A DNA stretch of 64,000 nucleotides from Echinarachnius parma (GCA_037951105.1 JBAMJV010007213.1:1-64000), one strand, 5' to 3'. Shown: positions 34,701 to 44,499, counted from the stretch's first letter. Notes: generated by a model from the letters alone, not told the origin. Numbers and translations: made by a program.

Positions 34701-37413
34701 AAAGTCTTCGTGGCTTGATGGTTTGAGCACCGGTCTAGCAATCCGGAGGTCTCGGGTTCGATTCCCGGCGAAGCCTATTTTTCTTTGCTCATTTTCAATC
34801 GTCTGTTACGTTTGTGTGGATAAAAATAACATGTATCTAGTAACTTGTTGGGCACTTGCTTCATGTTGATATAATGTCGTGGCATTGCATTTCAAATAGA
34901 CACACCATCGTGTTGTAGTTGTAATGCTTTTATAAGGGATACCAATTATATACTTCTAAAACACAAAGTATATCAATGGAAATGAACGTGTATTATAATC
35001 CATTTGTTTTGTGCACTTTGTTCTGTCTGAAATTCGCCTGTTTGTTGTTGATAATTTAAAAAAAAACGAACTACATCATAGGTATCTCCTAACATGCCTA
35101 ATGCACTCCCAACATGACTGGCTATGCACCCTCGTTCATAAGGTTCATAAGACAAGCAGTTATTAAGGTTACCTTCAAAAGAAAATAAATCACAAAAGGG
35201 TACCTCAGGTGCACAGGTATTCGATGCCTCTCCTTTATAAGGGTGTAAATCGAGCCCAATCTACAGCAGGTACGTAACGGTAATTCGATTCACGCATCAA
35301 TTGTAACAACATACTGCCCGTTGAAATCAATCCCATGAAATTCACTTTCATATCAAGAAGTCGAAAAATAGTATACAACTCAATGACTTCCATTTTGACT
35401 TGCGCAAATCTGCGCCATAGATATCCCATCACACTCAAACACAGTTAATGTTAATTAATTAAGCATTTTGCGCCATTAAAATGTAGGTTCTCAAGGCATT
35501 GCGCCATTTTGGGGTGTCAACTTAAATATAGTTTACTCCATTTAGGGACGCGGGTGGGTAGCACTTATAGGTGTATGAGAGTGACGCGTGGGTGTCTCAA
35601 GTTGCTATATAAAATTATTCAAGCCCGTTTATTTCCCGTCTTTTTCTTTCTTTTATTTGTGTAGATTACATGCATCGATATCAAACATTCTCACCTGCGA
35701 CCCGAGCTATTACAGCTGTTGTGGTCCAGCCTCAGTGAGATGACAGGGCTGCAGGTGATCAGGCTGTTGTACATGACCATCGATGATGAGAGCTGGGTCA
35801 ACCTTGTCGATACGTGCAGGTCCCTCGGCAACATGCGGTATATCTCGTGAGTTTATTGATTTGAGTAAATGGTGTTGTTTTAGTTATTAGAAATATTGTG
35901 CTTATCATTGACCTCACAGCCAGGCCTCTCAACAAAATAATTACTACATTGATGTATGGAGTGGATATATTCATACTGAGTTAAACGTGTTATTCATGCT
36001 AATATATAATCATAATGTGCAATGATATTATTCAAGTGAACAAAACCATGCAAATACTACGTGTTTTAGCCTGGAAATAGTTGAAATATTGATATAACAA
36101 TTACATATATCATAATTATTTACTTGCACCATTTATCGAGTCACAAATGGGTGCAAATTTAAACAGATCATTGTTGTTTGGAACACAACTATGACATGTA
36201 TGAACTGATTGTGTACTCAACATTAACATACTGGCATACTGGCATACTGGCTGCTCAAGGCCATTTGATTCACAACATTTTCTCCAGGAGATATGTATGA
36301 TTTTGCAGAATTCTTATAAGAATAGTTCTGTATTTTATGTACCGAAAGAAGAATATCATTATGTTGGAATTAATAATATCCGTTATTGTGAACCGCATCA
36401 GAATTAATTTTGTCGAGAATACCCGAATTAGTTAACTTATTGTTATATACTAATAACATTTAATGTTCACTGTTCCTTTTTGTAATCAATATGTATGATT
36501 AATTTCTTCTGGAGTTTTTTTTATCATATCGTTTCTGTTAATGTTATTTGTAGGGTTCATGTTGATGTTTAGATCCGCATTCATGCAGTGGGCGAAATCG
36601 AGTAGGACATAATGTAATTACTATAATGTAATAGACAACTGATGGCGCTATTCCGCTTTTGCAGACGTAGTCATACGTAATTATACGGTTCGGATTGCAG
36701 AGCGCATAGAAAATAAGATGTAATAATGTGTCTTGTCCATGTCATAATCAGTATGTATATTATTGTAAAAGACATGTTTTACCACTGGTTAAATGTACAT
36801 GATGCAAATGTTACAGAAAGTTACGAATTATAAATGCTGACTTCCACACGATAACATCTATAGGGAATAATCCTCATGTTTTCAGAAGACCCATTTAGAA
36901 TGACCTGTTCTTGTGTTGATATTATCACAGGGTTAGTTTTATGTATTTTTGTTCGCCACATGGAAAAGTTGATACTTCGATGGAATAAAAATAAGAAAAC
37001 TAAGTTTGTTTCCGTTTAGTTAACGAAAGGTTAACGAGTAATCTCCACGCAAAATAGAAACTAACAACCATGCAGACAATTCAAGTTTGATATTTTGAAG
37101 TTTTATAACACAAAACAATATTGTTTATGCATCATCTAATGTATGCAAGAACAGTTATTACAATAATAACTGTGAATTATTAACAAAACAACGATCTACA
37201 ATAAATTGCCATTTAACAAAATGGTGTCTTACGTGATGTATCAAAGTATATGCTTTGTTTCATCATTCTCTTTCTGTGTTATGTCAACATCTATATCCAT
37301 CCATTCCTTTATTGCCCAGGATATGGGCATGTAATATCCCAAAGGATGGTATCCTACATCGCCACCTGGCAGGGCTTCAGCATCCAGAAGGGGAGATAAT
37401 GGTTAATGTGTAT
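22730..37413 (+). CDS. NLR-type receptor, Death-NACHT-LRR (spliced gene, five firm exons)
   Basis: Spliced model: 22730-22752, 25106-25359, 26636-28242, 35665-35846, 37320-37413. Every junction has GT/AG and matching phase (2, 1, 0, 2, 0), giving 720 codons without a stop. Order of domains: short leader, Death domain (residues about 9-85), NACHT NTPase (about 180-340) with Walker A GAPGLGKTT (185-193) and Walker B LLDGYDEF (265-272), winged-helix/helical region, then ribonuclease-inhibitor-like LRRs. Death-NACHT-LRR is the typical layout of the expanded NLR family of sea urchins; such proteins are cytosolic sensors that oligomerise by NACHT and recruit Death-domain adaptors. The role here is inferred from the family. 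The LRR part is short (about 92 residues) compared with vertebrate NLRs. The 3' end is uncertain: the last firm exon ends at a good GTAAGT donor, and only one weak candidate terminal exon (48099-48188) was found. Confidence 0.88.
22753..25105 (+). other. NLR intron 1 (2.35 kb)
   Basis: Phase-2 intron. It holds a 23-nt poly(G) run (about 23140-23162) and a 1.0-kb TIR element (23671-24690), listed separately. No other exon-like stretch is seen. Confidence 0.7.
23671..24690. mobile_element. 1.0-kb TIR element in NLR intron 1
   Basis: Ends ACACTCTAAGAAAAAAGGGT and ACCCTTTTTTCTTCTAAAGT. Subterminal GGTGCT/AGCACC motifs recur on both sides (for example GGTGCTAATGGGCTCC, GGTGCTCACGGGCACC). No coding capacity. 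CACT-type ends suggest a CACTA-like group, but this is not certain. Confidence 0.85.
25106..25359 (+). CDS. NLR exon 2: Death domain
   Basis: The acceptor TTCTCAG precedes 25106 and the donor GTATTT follows 25359. In frame it reads VSEEEILALTRDIPHDQYL..., then IGKRLGFHLQELENW, MLMAWRNKEEFTTKERLLTL. This fits the Death-domain pattern: L..L...I....Y..LG..LG......I..W, a D-rich turn, then MLxxW and a final L..L helix. It is 84 full codons, a normal length for the fold. Death domains mediate homotypic binding to adaptors and caspases; here it sits directly N-terminal to NACHT, as in echinoderm NLRs. The exon leaves phase 1 and the NACHT exon accepts it (G|GC, Gly). Confidence 0.9.
25360..26635 (+). 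other. NLR intron 2 (1.28 kb)
   Basis: Phase-1 intron between the Death and NACHT exons. Its main content is an intact TTAA-flanked element (25874-26416), listed separately. Confidence 0.75.
25874..26416 (+). mobile_element. TTAA-flanked TIR MITE, best-preserved copy (543 bp)
   Basis: Ends TTAAAGGGGTAGTTTAGTTT and AAACTAAACTACCCCTTTAA, with TTAA at each edge, as for piggyBac-type targets. Landmarks are GAGGGCGCTG, AACGGCTGAAATATC, GGTTGAAACCAATG and GCGCCCTCTTGTG. No coding capacity. Other members lie near 1.8-3.0, 6.8-7.2, 9.0, 9.6-10.0, 42.3-43.1, 48.2 and 62.3-62.7 kb. Confidence 0.9.
26636..28242 (+). CDS. NLR exon 3: NACHT NTPase exon (1607 nt)
   Basis: The acceptor TTTGTAG precedes 26636 and the donor GTGAGG follows 28242. 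Reading past the donor hits a stop within three codons, so splicing is required. The exon encodes a pre-NACHT helical segment (QQRLVDHYTRTARIQL), then RIALLGAPGLGKTT (Walker A), LLFLLKFREM, CVLLDGYDEF (Walker B with the extra acidic residue typical of NACHT), VLVSTRP (sensor 1), LEEFGEEERKQYIGKFF, and FYHKLAQEHCAGVYLATL, which resembles the conserved helical motif before the LRRs in NLRs. All key catalytic residues are intact, with no frameshift over 535 codons, which argues for a functional gene. A single very large NACHT exon is usual for NLRs. A decayed partial copy lies downstream at 29047-29405. Confidence 0.95.
29047..29405 (+). pseudogene. Decayed NACHT exon fragment with internal deletion
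   Basis: 29047-29340 matches 27253-27537 of the NACHT exon, from the VLVSTRP region to NVETVSNM, at roughly 80 percent by eye, with several indels and stops. At 29341 the match jumps to about 28240, the 3' end of the exon including its GTGAGG donor, and runs on into intron 3 (28243-28305 resembles 29342-29405). About 700 bases of exon are therefore missing. It cannot encode a NACHT domain. It shows that part of this gene was duplicated into its own intron. Confidence 0.9.
30437..30856 (-). mobile_element. TTAAAGGG element, copy 4, minus strand
   Basis: ACCACCACCCAACAATAATA at the left and CCTGGTCGTCCCCCTTAAG at the right, with AAAACGGTACCACAAC between. It lies in NLR intron 3. Confidence 0.8.
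31316..32033. mobile_element. TIR element, about 75-bp inverted ends
   Basis: Left TAAACCAAACACAAAAAGTA...CATAATTTCATAACC and right GGTTATGAAATTATGGGCAA...TTGTGTTCGGTTTA are inverted. It holds a SINE fragment at 31765-31908 and lies in NLR intron 3. Confidence 0.82.
31765..31908 (-). mobile_element. SINE 3' fragment, minus strand
   Basis: Plus strand AATAATAATAATAATAAT, then TTACCCTTGGTCATCAGGT and CAACTCCCCGG, the inverse of the SINE tail. It is inserted in the TIR element 31316-32033. Confidence 0.8.
34274..34800. mobile_element. 527-bp palindromic element with tRNA-like ends, 13-bp flanking repeat
   Basis: The two halves are inverted copies meeting near 34541 (AATTAATTTAATTAAT-type centre). 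The same 13 bases, GTCTGTTACGTTT, lie at 34261-34273 and 34801-34813. The related intron units carry this site once with GTGTGGATAAA following (for example near 32835), so it is a target-site duplication. The right arm holds a near-complete tRNA-like sequence pointing outward; the left arm holds the inverse copy with its T arm and acceptor strand deleted. A related single-copy element lies at about 16225-16545. Confidence 0.85.
34704..34775 (+). tRNA. tRNA-like sequence, anticodon position AGC (Ala), within the palindrome
   Basis: It folds as a 72-nt cloverleaf: acceptor GTCTTCG/CGAAGCC (6 of 7 pairs), D stem GCTT/GAGC, anticodon stem CCGGT/TCCGG with a T-T mismatch next to the loop CTAGCAA, variable AGGTC, T stem TCGGG/CCCGG with loop TTCGATT. 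Box B is GGTTCGATTCC and box A TGGCTTGATGG. A T5 run follows at about 34778, as for a pol III terminator. The two mismatches and its position inside a repeat suggest a tRNA-derived repeat head, not a housekeeping tRNA. Confidence 0.55.
35665..35846 (+). CDS. NLR exon 4: leucine-rich repeat exon
   Basis: The acceptor is a long pyrimidine tract ending TTTGTGTAG at 35664; the donor is GTGAGT at 35847. In phase 0, matching the NACHT exon, it encodes 60 codons including LRPELLQLLWSSLSEMTG, LQVIRLLYMTIDDESW and VNLVDTCRSLGNMRYIS. This has the L..L....L..M..L..I.L..M.I pattern of ribonuclease-inhibitor-type LRRs. It is more GC-rich than the surrounding intron, as expected for an exon. LRRs would provide the ligand-sensing or autoinhibitory surface. 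A decayed acceptor of the same kind, TTTGTGTAG|ATT, recurs at about 33643 without the exon behind it. Confidence 0.9.
35847..37319 (+). other. NLR intron 4 (1.47 kb)
   Basis: Phase-2 intron. About 36600-37200 is related to about 30860-32230; the part around 36610-36720 is inverted relative to 30895-31000. No other feature is seen. Confidence 0.6.
37320..37413 (+). CDS. NLR exon 5: second LRR exon
   Basis: The acceptor TTTATTGCCCAG ends at 37319; the donor GTAAGT starts at 37414. One base completes the split codon from exon 4, then 31 codons read IWACNIPKDGILHRHLAG... and LQHPEGEIMVNVY. Joined to exon 4 it gives MRYISIWACNIPKDG, which fits the LRR consensus LxxLxLxxCxI across the junction. 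That continuity is the best support. Unspliced, the frame would run to a stop at 37473, so a shorter C-terminus is possible. Confidence 0.72.
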
Positions 37414-37639
37414 GTAAGTATACGTTCGTATACACGTCGGAAGTACGTGTATTGGAAAGTGATTTCTGTTTAGTATAGATTTCTAAATTATGAATGCATG
37501 TTCTATAATCCCATCCACTCTTTATCTAGGATAAATCAAGAAATTCTTACTTGACAAAAAAATAATCTTAGCATAGTATATTATATAGCGGGACCAAATT
37601 ATTGCATTTTAGTAAAACGACCGTATTTTTAGAATAACT

Positions 37640-39900
37640 ATTACAAATGAAAACAATGAGATCTATTTTGAATGCTATAGGCTACTGAGTGGCTCCAGTT
37701 TAGTTTACATAACAATGAGAAAAGGCGTCAATCTGCCTCTCTCTCTAGGCTCTTTCCATTAGTATTATTCCGATAGAAACCATCTTGTTTTCAGGAGAAT
37801 GTACAAGGACGCACTGTGAACAACTATTATTTACAATATTCGTTATATAACAAATGGGAGTTGATTTTAAAAATAATATAATGCGTTACCGTAAGTTATC
37901 AATATAATAAAAAGATAAACTAGGATTTAATAAGTTGTACTATGATATGAATTTATGCGCAAAAATACTACAACGCTTTGTGCATTCGTGTTACACCCGA
38001 TTAGCGTTGATTAACTCATTATTCCCATTTTGGAAAAATACTTACGCAAATATTGTTCTTTGAAACTCCTCAAAGACTATATGTTCTTGTTTACAGCAAT
38101 GCAATAATTCATACGGGAAATTCTGTATTTTATAAAAAATAAAATGCAAAAAATGACATCAAGATGAATATAATATTGACGTATCATTTGTGAGCGAAGA
38201 TTGTTTCAACTATGTACATCTGGCAGTGTCAGTGTTGTAACGTTAATAGCTCAATTTGTTGTTGGTTGATTGACGGGAAACAACCGTTGATCCATGACTG
38301 GGTGAAATTAACACTTAGCTTGCAGTTGGCACAGGTATTTTAAGTTACGTGCCAATAATAGACTGGATTTTCATCCGTGCGCTTCTTTTTTTTTTTTGGG
38401 GGGGGGGGGCCGGGTTTGGGAGCTTTTAGTGGAGCCAAGCGAGCCCAAGCACCCCCATATGCATGCCAAAGCAGTACGCTATGTTTTAAGTTGCCACAAC
38501 ATCATTTTAATGATGAAGAATGGTGCAGACTTCTATTTAATATCCACATCTTGCTCTAATATTGAACAATGCGACATAATGGGAAGAGGTCATCCATGCC
38601 GCTGGTATAAGCTTTCCCGAATGAACAATGTTTGTACACCAGTGATAGAAGGTTAATTTAATCAAATATAATTTGTAGAAAATAAATATTACAAATGAAA
38701 ATAATGAGATATATTTTGAATACTATACTGATTGGCTCCATTTTAATTTACATACAAAAGAGAAAAGGCGTCAATCTGCCTCTTTCTCTAGGCTCATTCC
38801 ATTAGTACTATTCTGCTGGAAACCATCTTGTTTTCAGTAGAATCTACTAGGACACCATGTGAACAACTGTTATTTGCAATATTCGCTATATAGTACATTG
38901 GAGTTGATTTAACAAAAAAACATCATGCGTTACCGTTATCAATAAGATGTAGGATAACTAGGATTTAATAAGTTGTACTATGATATGAATCATGGGCGTC
39001 GATACTTACGTAATACCCATTCATCAGGGGGGGATGGATGAATGGATCATCCCCCCCTGATCAATGGGTATCAATGACAGATCGACGCCCGTGATATGAA
39101 TGTATACGCGAACATACTTCAACGCTATGTGCATTCGTGTCACACCCGATAAGCGTTGATTCACTCATTATTCTCTTTTTGGAAAAATAACTGAGTAAAT
39201 ATTGTTCTTTGAATTCCTCCTCAAAGATTCATTTACTTGTTCACAGCTACGCAATAATTAGAACGGGATATTCTGCATTCATTTACAAGATAAAAACAAT
39301 TAAATGCAAAAAATAAGTTCAAGATAAATATGTTGACGTATCATTTGCGAGCAAACATTGTTTCAACCATGTACATCTGGCTGGCAGTGTCTGTGTTATA
39401 ACGTTAATAGCTCAATTCGCTGTTTGTTGATGGACGGGAAACAACCGTTCATCCATGACTGGGTGATATGAACACTAGCTTGCATGGCACAGGTCTATTT
39501 AGTGACGTGACAATAATAAACTGGATTTTCATCATTGCGCATTTGTTTGTTTGTTGGGGGAGGGGGGGGGGGGGGGGGGGGGTGGAGCTTTTAGGGGAGC
39601 CAAGCGACCCCAAGCATCCCCATAATTATGTATGCCAAATTAGTACGCTATTTTGTAAGTTGCCATGCACAACATTTTTTTTATGATGCAGAATGGTGCA
39701 GATTTCCATTTCATACACACATCTTGCTCTTATATTGAACAATGCGACATAATGGCAGGAGGTAATCCGTGTCTTTCCCGAATGAACAGTAATTGTTTTT
39801 GTTTTACACCATGTGCTAAAAGGTTATTTCAATCAAATGTAATTAGCGATTTCGAAAAACGGAGCAAACAAATGGTTATGGTAGGTTGTCCAAAATGGGT
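37640..39900. repeat. Tandem duplication, two units of about 1.05 kb
   Basis: 37640-38690 and 38690-39900 share AGAAAAGGCGTCAATCTGCC, GGATTTAATAAGTTGTACTA, TGACGTATCATTTG, GTACATCTGGC, GGAGCCAAGCGA(G/C)CCCAAGCA and GAACAATGCGACATAATGG. Both carry a poly(G) run (about 38398-38409 and 39555-39582). It lies downstream of NLR exon 5. 39900-40626 shows nothing. Confidence 0.85.
38991..39091. mobile_element. Palindromic MITE, GGGCGTCGAT ends, copy 2, exact 10-bp target duplication
   Basis: TGATATGAAT occurs at 38981-38990 and 39092-39101. The tandem-duplicate site at about 37943-37952 has it once and no insertion, so the insertion postdates the duplication. Confidence 0.9.
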
Positions 39901-41592
39901 GGAATGGCCAAAATTATTATTATTATTTTTTTTTTTCAAATTTGGCACCATATCTGTTTGAATGACGTTTGCGTGAATCTGTCCGTTATATGTTTTGTAC
40001 GAGAAATACAATACAAAAAATAATAAACTTGTAGTTGATGTTGGATTACATTTGCTATGTCTCCTTTATGTATAGTATGACATATCTGCAAACGTATCTG
40101 ACATTCTTCAAATGTGTTGTCACAGTAGCATTCCCTGTATATGGGAAACATATACCAGGCAAGCCAAAAACAAAATGTGTCACATTCAAAATACAGAGGG
40201 CTTGAACCATATTGCCCAATTTTGGTTTTGCGTCCATAGTTATAACTGTTTATTTAAAAAAAAAAAAATCTTTACAAACTCTCACAGATTATTCCTACGA
40301 ATCATTCTCTTATATTGAAGCCAATAATTGACCAGGTTTATATTGTTCTTTAATATGTTGTATATTAGGGTTAAACACATGTGCATATAATTTGGCAACA
40401 CCTGTTCCTTTTGGAATTCAGCCCATTTTCTTTTAATACAGCAAGGATGATATTCAATCAAACGCTCAGTCCCACGGCAAATTTGCCCGTATACGCTCAT
40501 ATATATATACAACCATCTGAATGCCGCAGTGTACTCTATACGCAGTACTTATAATAAGGGCCTCGTTGCAAAAAAAATAAATACAATTGATTGTAAGGTA
40601 ATTGTTAGTCAGATCATGTTACTAAATGCCCAAATGTGATCGGTTGAAATGGGCAAATTTTCTGACGTACAATCTATTGTAGCTCTCTCAGGCTCGGGGC
40701 ACAGATCTATCGGCTTCTTCATCACTGTTATATTGTATGTAAAGTTTTCCAAAGATCTGGCTATGGTGGATGTTTTTACATTGATTTGGGCACTCAGATG
40801 GTTAAATTCGAGGTATACCTCTCTTCCAGAAATTCCCCTTAAACCACTTTACAATACATTGTCCTGTCACCGATCAGTAGATGTTTCCGGCAAAAATGCC
40901 AGTTGAGATGTCTCAGATGAGTATACGCCGTATGTGGGTGGCACAATCGTTTTCCCCGCCTATTGTATGTCCCGATGATTGACTAGATTAATCTTTCGCA
41001 CTATCTTTTAATCATGATCACCATTACAACATCAATATCGCCATATCGTATATGCATTTACATGTTCCTTATGTGCTCTGTCTGTTAATACAGAATGTTC
41101 GCCCCGACTTGCACGTGGAATTCAGTGTTCCCCGTATATCCCACTGAGTTTCCCTTCTTCCTACCATGCTGACCATGGATATTCAACGCACCTGGTCCCA
41201 TATAAAGAACACGTGGATTCGCTACAGCGCCACCCTGTCTCCCATGCTGCCTGATAAGTGTATTACATCCTTGTACTTGTAAACTAATTTCGTTGTGCAA
41301 TATTACCTCAAGTAAGATACGTACATGCAAATGAGCATGTGTAATTATATACATTGAACTATGCGTTTTTTGTCGGTATCTAATTTAATTTCAAAATGAC
41401 ACCAAATATGTATATTTTTCAAATTACCTTTATATTTCCAAACAATATTTTCCAACTGTACCATTATTTTTGAGACACACTGTATAATGCCCACCAAAAT
41501 ATCTAACTCATGTGCAATTGGCATTGTTGCTGTAATCGTCCCAGTTGTATCATCGATATTGAACTATTCGACAATCTCTCTTACATGCCTAT

Positions 41593-42019
41593 ATATCGGC
41601 TCCCTAGACCACAGCTTTGAGCATTGGCTAAGGCATGCCCTGCAGGAAAGAACACACTCATCCACAGTGTGAAGACACTGTGTATCATAGTGTGGGCCAC
41701 AATGATAAATTCGAGCGTTTTCACAGTGTGAATGCCAACTCACACTGTGAACACACTGTGATATTGCTGAGGTACACTGTGTGAGCGCACCTTTTTTACA
41801 CACTGTGAACGCAGTCAATTTCATACTGTGACGAAAGTTCACTCACAGTGTGTTCAAAGTGTGAACTGGTTCTCACACTGTGAAAACGCTCGAATTTAAC
41901 TATGTTGACACTGTGGTCCACACTATGAAACACAGTGTCTACACACTGTGGATGAGTTGTTCTTTCCTGCAGGGCGTGCATTAGCCAATGCTTAAAGCGG
42001 TGGTCTAGGGAGCCGATAT
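41593..42019. mobile_element. Foldback element rich in CACACTGTGA palindromes
   Basis: The 427-bp outer arms are inverted (ATATCGGCTCCCTAGACCAC / GTGGTCTAGGGAGCCGATAT). Between them are about 15 copies of CACACTGTG/CACAGTGTG, themselves near-palindromic. Absent from segmental copy 1. No coding capacity. Confidence 0.88.
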
Positions 42020-42296
42020 GAGGAGAAATCAGGGTCTTAGAAGATGACGAACTGCTCTAAAGAGCGGCTTTTTAAAAACTCGTAGGGCGGTATTCTACCA
42101 AATTTACCAACTTAGGCTTGACTTTTTATAACCTTCATAAATTCACACTTAAGTCCACACCCCATATTAGTTCAACCTGCAAACGTGTAACTTGAAGCTG
42201 GCTTAAAGTCATAAACAGGCCTACCAGAATATGAAATGTTAGTCCGGAATACAATTATAAACTTAGTAGGTGGTAAAGTTGACCCTTAGAAAGCAT

Positions 42297-43140
42297 TTAA
42301 AGGGATAGTTGAGTTTTGGTATAGTGGGCGCTAAGCTAAATAATTTTGTTGTGAGATAATGAAAACCCGAGTGTCAAATTTGAACGAGCATACAAATTTT
42401 AATGACAGAATGAACTTTATTTGAACAAGATCGGTTCAGAAACGGCTGAAATATCCATAAACATAACCATTTGTTGTCATTGTGGGGCCCCACACATGTT
42501 TTTTTTTTTTTTTTTTTTTGTTCCCTCTATAGAAAAATGATTTTAACCAAACAGCATAATCACATGTTTTATTTTAAATAATGGTGGAAACTTTATGGAG
42601 TTTGGAGGGCGCCCTCTTGTGTTAACAACTGTTTTGAAAAATGATGTTAACCAAACAGCATAACCACATTTTTTATTTTTAAAAATGGTGGAAACTTTAT
42701 GGAGTACGGTGGGCGCCCTATTGTGTTAACAACTGTTTTCATGACGTGATTATCACGTTAGCCGTGATGACCACCATCGTGGAAATCAATATTATCATTT
42801 TCCTACCTCGATCGACCACATTCTTATCAGTTTCTGACAGTTTTATCACTACTGCCAACAAACTCACGCTGTGTTTACATCAGGGGCTAGCGATAATGCT
42901 ATCCCTGATACAACAAATCTACTGGATGCAGGCTAGAGTGGCCACATCTAAGCACCTCACTTCAGCCCTTTAGCTGAGGATTTGGGCTAACGTGGTTTGG
43001 ACGTAATGAGAAAATTTTAAACACCCTGTTAGTCAACCGTTTACATTTTCTACTACCATACATGCATAATTGAATTATAACTATTTGTTATAGTTAATAA
43101 AATGCTATTTGACCGAAATTGTACTTTTCCTCTAACACCA
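42297..43140 (+). mobile_element. TTAA-family element, composite copy
   Basis: It begins AAAGGGATAGTTGAGTTTTG and keeps AACGGCTGAAATATC, followed by two repeats of GTGGAAACTTTATGGAGT with GGGCGCCCT. It corresponds in position to 1793-3043 in the duplicated segment. Confidence 0.65.
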
Positions 43141-43631
43141 TGACGAGAAAGGGGATAGTGCATTTGCAAATTAACATGACATTTTGTTGCCTGTGACCCC
43201 ATGGAAGAACAGGACCATTTTGGAAATGGTCCTGAAATGGGCATTCCAACTATTTATCTATAATTTACATATTGTTTTATTGTCTCTTCATTTGCAATAT
43301 AATAGTTATAAATGTTTTTGTTTGTATTATTTGTAGTTTTATACGGCTTTAGGAAATACATACAAATAAACAAACACAATGTTCTAATGTAAAGAAATTG
43401 AAAAACAGCATCTTCTTTTTGTTTTGCCACTCAAAGGCTCTCTTCATATATAACTCTGTTCGTATAATTATGATATTACATGTATAACGAGTTATGTATA
43501 TTTTGTTTATTTTCTTACATACTAGTCATGCGTGTTATGAATGTACATACAACCTTGCGTATATTATGTGTTTTTCGAATTAATGACCATATCTGACTCT
43601 GTATAGTAAGCAAATAATTACCGTTGGTGAA

Positions 43632-43757
43632 GGTGATGGGACAAACTATCACGTCCGAGGCGATCTGGATGTAGCTATCTTTCCGAAGCGAAGCTGAGGA
43701 AAGATAGCGTATACATTCAGATCGCCGAGGAAGTGATAGTTTGCCATCGCCTGAAAC
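43632..43757. mobile_element. Short palindromic element
   Basis: Arms GATGGGACAAACTATCAC...GATCTGGATGTAGCTATCTT and the inverse ...AAGATAGC...CATTCAGATCGCC...GTGATAGTTTGCCATC fold into one hairpin. It lies in the insertion unique to segmental copy 2. Confidence 0.78.
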
Positions 43758-43956
43758 CAAAAGGTGATTATTTGCTTTATATTCCTCATCTTCTAGATCT
43801 TATAGATCTAGTACTAGTCTACTGTTACTGTGTTACTAGGTTTGATCTACTTACCAATATGTTATTCCATGACAATTCCATAACAGTTCAACATGCAAAT
43901 TCTTTTCACCCCTGTTCGCACAATTGGTCATAATGTCGATGAAATTGAAAACTTTA

Positions 43957-44444
43957 CGTTGTAGTCCACAAGGAGAGTCCTGGACCTGGTCTATAGACTA
44001 GACTGTCTTGAATCGTGTTCATGCCGGTTTCAGTGACAGGCCGTTTTACATTGGCTTTCCCCTCTTCCTTGAGTTTCCGAAGAACAGTTTTGAACACTCG
44101 ACCAGGTTTCACAAAGTTGGTATCCTTGATAATGTCTATGTCTCGCAAATTCAAAAAATGTCTCTGCAGACCACATACCTCAAAGCTTGTAGAGATTTCT
44201 TACTGTATGACTCACCATTTCGCGATTTCACACCAGCATACAATCTCCCCAACACTTGGTCTAGCGATTTCAAGTCCATGTCAGACAGTTTGTCAAAATG
44301 TATGATTCCCGCATCGCAATAATCTTGGAACACTTTCAGGCTGAACTTAAGTTGTCGCTTTGTATTTTTACTTTCACTCTCCAGTAAAAACGTGTCCATT
44401 TCATCCTCATCCAAAAGCTCAAACCTTATGTTTGTGGCCGCCAT
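43957..44444 (-). pseudogene. Crypton/DUF3504-like recombinase N-terminal fragment, frameshifted
   Basis: From an ATG at 44444 (minus) it reads MAATNIRFELLDEDEMD, KRQLKFSLKVFQDYC, LGRLYAGVKSRNGESYS, SLQALRY, then a stop in a T-rich run near 44151. In the next frame it continues LRDIDIIKDTNFVKPG and VFKTVLRKLKEEGKA. The order 'short reach, L..FY..vR..dG..Y...SL...r', then 'F..a..vL...lk.LkkeGk', is that of the N-terminal part of Crypton-derived proteins (KIAA1958/ZMYM/QRICH1-like, DUF3504). Assignment is from memory of the pattern. The C-terminal catalytic part was not found downstream. Confidence 0.6.
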
Positions 44445-44499
44445 TTTAGTAGAGTACACAGAACGAGCATGCAAACAGTGTATGTACGATACTACAACA

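Larger units (their letters stand above)
28243..35664 (+). other. NLR intron 3 (7.4 kb), built of repeated intron and exon pieces
   Basis: Phase-0 intron between NACHT and LRR exons. By eye, a repeated segment recurs as unit 1 (about 28790-29046), unit 2 (about 29440-30430), unit 3 (about 32220-33655) and unit 4 (about 33660-35660, interrupted by the palindrome 34274-34800). Landmarks are CCGACAGA, ATAGACACACC, AACGAACTACATCA and GCATTTTGCGCCA. Units 3 and 4 both end with a pyrimidine tract and TTTGTGTAG|ATT; only in unit 4 does the LRR exon follow. About 30860-32230 resembles the next intron (about 36600-37200). A broken NACHT fragment lies at 29047-29405. Confidence 0.7.

Noticed and set aside
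41085-41354. Minus-strand frame similar to one at 457-708
   Set aside because: The likeness reflects the segmental duplication; frame ends differ and stops interrupt on extension, so no conserved gene is supported.
41593-42019. Possible CRISPR-like array from repeated CACACTGTG
   Set aside because: Spacing is irregular, both orientations occur, and the context is eukaryotic with inverted outer arms; it is a foldback element.
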